Shown: one piece after another, positions 5,101 to 5,928 of the stretch
How the letters are laid out: every line of letters begins with the position of its first letter
How positions within the stretch are numbered: position 1 is the first letter of the stretch
Origin: an uncultured Planctomycetaceae bacterium
GTDB taxonomy: Bacteria > Planctomycetota > Planctomycetia > Planctomycetales > Planctomycetaceae
Direction: 5' to 3'
DNA: 5,928 nucleotides
NCBI GenBank assembly: GCA_903823545.1
Contig: CAIJTL010001145.1
Span: 1-5,928, forward strand
Position numbers and translations under genes: made by a program
Notes under the pieces: generated by a model
Databases searched by the model: none
Told to the model about the DNA's origin: nothing
The model's input: the letters and a program-made list of their open reading frames with translations, nothing else

Positions 5101-5928
5101 CGGCTGACTGCTATCGAGAATTGCGCGATCACTATGCCGATGTGAAATTGCCGAGCGGTCGATCAACCACGGAGTGGCTGGCCGACGTGATGCCCGACAC
5201 GGCGATCGGTCGCTCGCTGGCCAACGGTCCGACGGACAAATGGCCGCTGCGGGAGCCGAAAGTCATTGAGCAGGAAGAGTCGCACGACGACATCTATTGC
5301 AACAACATCCCTGTCGAAAGCCGCGATCCGTTTTGGCAACGGCTGACAGTGTCGGTCGAACGAGGTGGCAAGAAAGTTCGCTTTCAAGGAGCCGGTCAGC
5401 GAGGCTATTGGGAATTGCCGCTTCCGGAATCGAAGTCGCCGTTTCGCTTGGCCTATCAACTGCAACGAGGTTGGGGGATCGGGCCGTTGTTGGTGTTGCA
5501 GATGGGGGCTGACCTCTTTGGCGTTCAGCCATTTGATGACCGTGGCGAAACAAATCCGCGCATCTTGTGGACGATCCCAACTGGTGACCCCGACGAAATC
5601 GGCGGATACGAAATTCGTCCCGGTCGGCTTGGTTTCACGGTGGATGATGTGCTGTATCTCGATCGTTATCAGCAGCCCGTTTTGAGCGTGTTGCATGTCG
5701 GGCCAGGGCTGATTTGTTATCGCCAACAAAACCGGCTCATCGCGGCTGATCCCGCAACGGGGGCTCGCTTATGGATGCGTCATGGCCTGTCGCCACGCAC
5801 GAGCATTTCGGCCGATGACGAATTCGTGCTCATGAAGGCGGCGGACTCGAATGAACTCGAAGTCCTTCGTGGCTTCGACGGCCAATTGCTCGCTCGGCGT
5901 CTTGATAAGGCTTCTGCGAATTCAATCA
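2088..5928 (+). CDS. Secreted PQQ-binding-like beta-propeller repeat protein with helical (TPR-like) regions, 3' partial
   Basis: The open frame runs without a stop to the window edge: 1,280 complete codons from TTG 2088, with the C-terminus missing. Residues 1-16 form a signal peptide. Residues 17-262 are mostly alpha-helical and rich in Ala, Leu and Glu. Residues about 268-700 carry propeller-type blades with the PQQ/BamB signature of a D-x-x-(T/S)-G-x-x-x-W strand: VVVVDVRQGRKLW (324), LEALDLATGERLW (408), LLALRADDGRLEW (461), LVAVDPLTRTLSW (513), LRGLDARSGALRW (580) and VSSIESATGKIVW (625), then a weaker GWAAVDCRDG (663). Residues about 716-1010 are helical and TPR-like, interrupted at 852-875 by a translated palindrome. 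From about 1068 a second propeller-like region begins, with LIAADPATGARLW at 1217. Such proteins fold as extracytoplasmic scaffolds or binding domains; nothing indicates enzymatic activity or real PQQ binding. The start is uncertain: the frame is open from 1776, so ATG 1902 or ATG 1920 would add 62 or 56 residues, while TTG 2070, GTG 2079 and GTG 2100 lie near the signal peptide. No Shine-Dalgarno decides it. Confidence 0.88.
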   Translation, partial: MKQLVLIVLLSTNADAQDSRAKIESEPFPQSAKIARDRQADAIFEAAHAQIAKKEFAPAIAALQGLLEAPNVFVVAGPHGLSVVAEVSRLLADLPPTGRELYERLHGSQAERLWRTAREQGDVKGHRGVVTRFGQTTAGWNALRDLAARHADRGEWEMAVAASEELAKHPRSALVKDLTWMARWVLSLSHVEQASRSAHAMNARDLLQKHRPQLERSPAPPNAQQGNLAIWLDEQLRQFEQVAAIAKGRGANDLQKGDAPQSIIDGPTGPPVWQVDAGLEGEAARLIRELLDGWRGYDVLALPSAQPLVVGDVVVSRFAVPAKVVVVDVRQGRKLWENVATDSVLGISTDLQRHPGIQGAMFDELQRRWFGDSVRGRITTDGRRLFLIQDAEAFDFKPGSGTLLRNHLEALDLATGERLWRVGGSNSEPPTELQGTYFIGPPLASDGLLYLVAQRESLISLLALRADDGRLEWSVQLAESDRQQFKEQSWRHVACPVTWSAGRLVCPTNAGCLVAVDPLTRTLSWSFRFERDDISSATGFTAAERDRPFPARWWESWREMVVSESRSGTLIVASPESRSLRGLDARSGALRWRTEFNEPMFAVMPSDPDAQANQSGIMVFERHKVSSIESATGKIVWTKWLSSPAGKGDWVGSRYVIPLPERGWAAVDCRDGAITRHVPEKPNANRQFARVGNRWIALSPYSVSGLESFSARQRILTERTIAKPEDVDARIELAWLRQQAGDSAKGEELLRTLLADVNHSDKAKSGLRQMLLRRIEHEAADYTAVERELLELSRSSAEQIEARHALIEAARRSGSLVDAMRLTLELAELRPSDEVMVVDRLAATSLEPFSKLTRSASEGDSTRDSPTPSLALRVSNPVDRQSMTESAMRSVRRDRWLQGVIADLLANANPATRPELLAMIAARRQKSEESLDAFALQHFADQLANLPFGREVKLQLSGRTGVGLGYIRTSLALREIAGSDDRSLAAQAWYRLALLHEFRSEPLEAADCYRELRDHYADVKLPSGRSTTEWLADVMPDTAIGRSLANGPTDKWPLREPKVIEQEESHDDIYCNNIPVESRDPFWQRLTVSVERGGKKVRFQGAGQRGYWELPLPESKSPFRLAYQLQRGWGIGPLLVLQMGADLFGVQPFDDRGETNPRILWTIPTGDPDEIGGYEIRPGRLGFTVDDVLYLDRYQQPVLSVLHVGPGLICYRQQNRLIAADPATGARLWMRHGLSPRTSISADDEFVLMKAADSNELEVLRGFDGQLLARRLDKASANSI
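2835..2866. repeat. Weak G-rich inverted repeat in an interdomain linker
   Basis: GGGGCG (2835-2840) is complementary to CGCCCC (2861-2866), and the 20-nt loop contains the palindrome TCTGCAGA (2846-2853). Just beyond lies ATCAAT-C-ATTGAT (2870-2882). The stretch encodes a low-complexity linker (KGRGANDLQKGDAPQSI, from about residue 247) between the N-terminal helical region and the first propeller. It may be the remnant of another in-frame palindromic insertion, or just a GC-rich linker; the stem is short enough to arise by chance. Confidence 0.25.
4640..4712. repeat. Perfect 24-bp palindromic (REP/MITE-like) element translated inside the propeller gene
   Basis: The left arm 4640-4663 (starts ACTAACCCGAAGCG, ends GAGCGAGGG) and right arm 4689-4712 (starts CCCTCGCTCGCG, ends GGGTTAGT) are perfectly complementary over 24 bp, with a 25-nt loop (4664-4688). 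The element is read in frame: the left arm gives LTRSASEG, the loop a Ser/Asp/Pro-rich stretch, the right arm PSLALRVS. Because it is palindromic, the minus strand encodes the same two peptides, which produces a spurious opposite-strand ORF. It falls between two helices of the TPR-like region (after residues LEPFSK, before NPVDRQ), so the host protein probably tolerates it as a flexible linker. A target duplication of 2 nt would make a 75-nt, frame-preserving insertion, though I cannot prove one. There is no transposase nearby, so it would depend on an enzyme encoded elsewhere. Confidence 0.9.

Noticed and set aside
5163..5729. 188-codon minus-strand ORF
   Set aside because: It is the antisense shadow of the propeller gene, whose plus-strand frame shows clear PQQ-like motifs; no motif or membrane pattern is seen in the minus frame.

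Overview
The window most likely comes from a planctomycete (Pirellulaceae or Planctomycetaceae type). Three things suggest this: moderately high GC, a very long secreted protein with PQQ-like beta-propeller repeats, and several families of long palindromic repeats that I associate with planctomycete genomes. These repeats leave spurious peptides such as LTRSASEG, PSLALRVS, STTRKRV and RQQETGHSLSHKL in translations. The assignment rests on recollection and protein style; no database search was run.

Layout. Positions 1-346 hold no gene I can support. Positions 347-452 hold three consecutive stem-loops lying just past the stop codon of the first real gene. Positions 457-1755, minus strand, encode a complete 432-residue major facilitator superfamily transporter. 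Positions 1756-2087 are a divergent intergenic region; its last 65 bases form a long palindromic repeat (2019-2083) that touches the start of the next gene. From about 2088 to the window end, plus strand, runs one uninterrupted reading frame of at least 1,280 codons, cut by the window edge. It encodes an exported protein: signal peptide, N-terminal helical region, first PQQ-like beta-propeller, TPR-like helical region, then a second propeller-like region. The frame is actually open from 1776, so the start is ambiguous (ATG at 1902 or 1920; TTG or GTG at 2070, 2079, 2088 or 2100).

The most notable structure is the repeats. A perfect 24-bp inverted repeat (4640-4712) sits inside the large coding frame and is translated in frame as a linker between helices. 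A second 24-bp palindrome with one mismatch (2019-2083) sits at the gene's 5' end. The two are different sequences but share a 13-base core, GCGCRAGCGAGKG, at the inner end of the left arm, which suggests related subfamilies of one mobile palindrome. One gene thus carries two such elements, one at its start and one inside its coding sequence.

The two genes are divergently arranged. Nothing in the window shows a shared pathway: the transporter's substrate cannot be read from the sequence, and the propeller protein is probably an extracytoplasmic scaffold or binding protein of unknown partner. I see no CRISPR array, tRNA, rRNA, transposase or phage gene.
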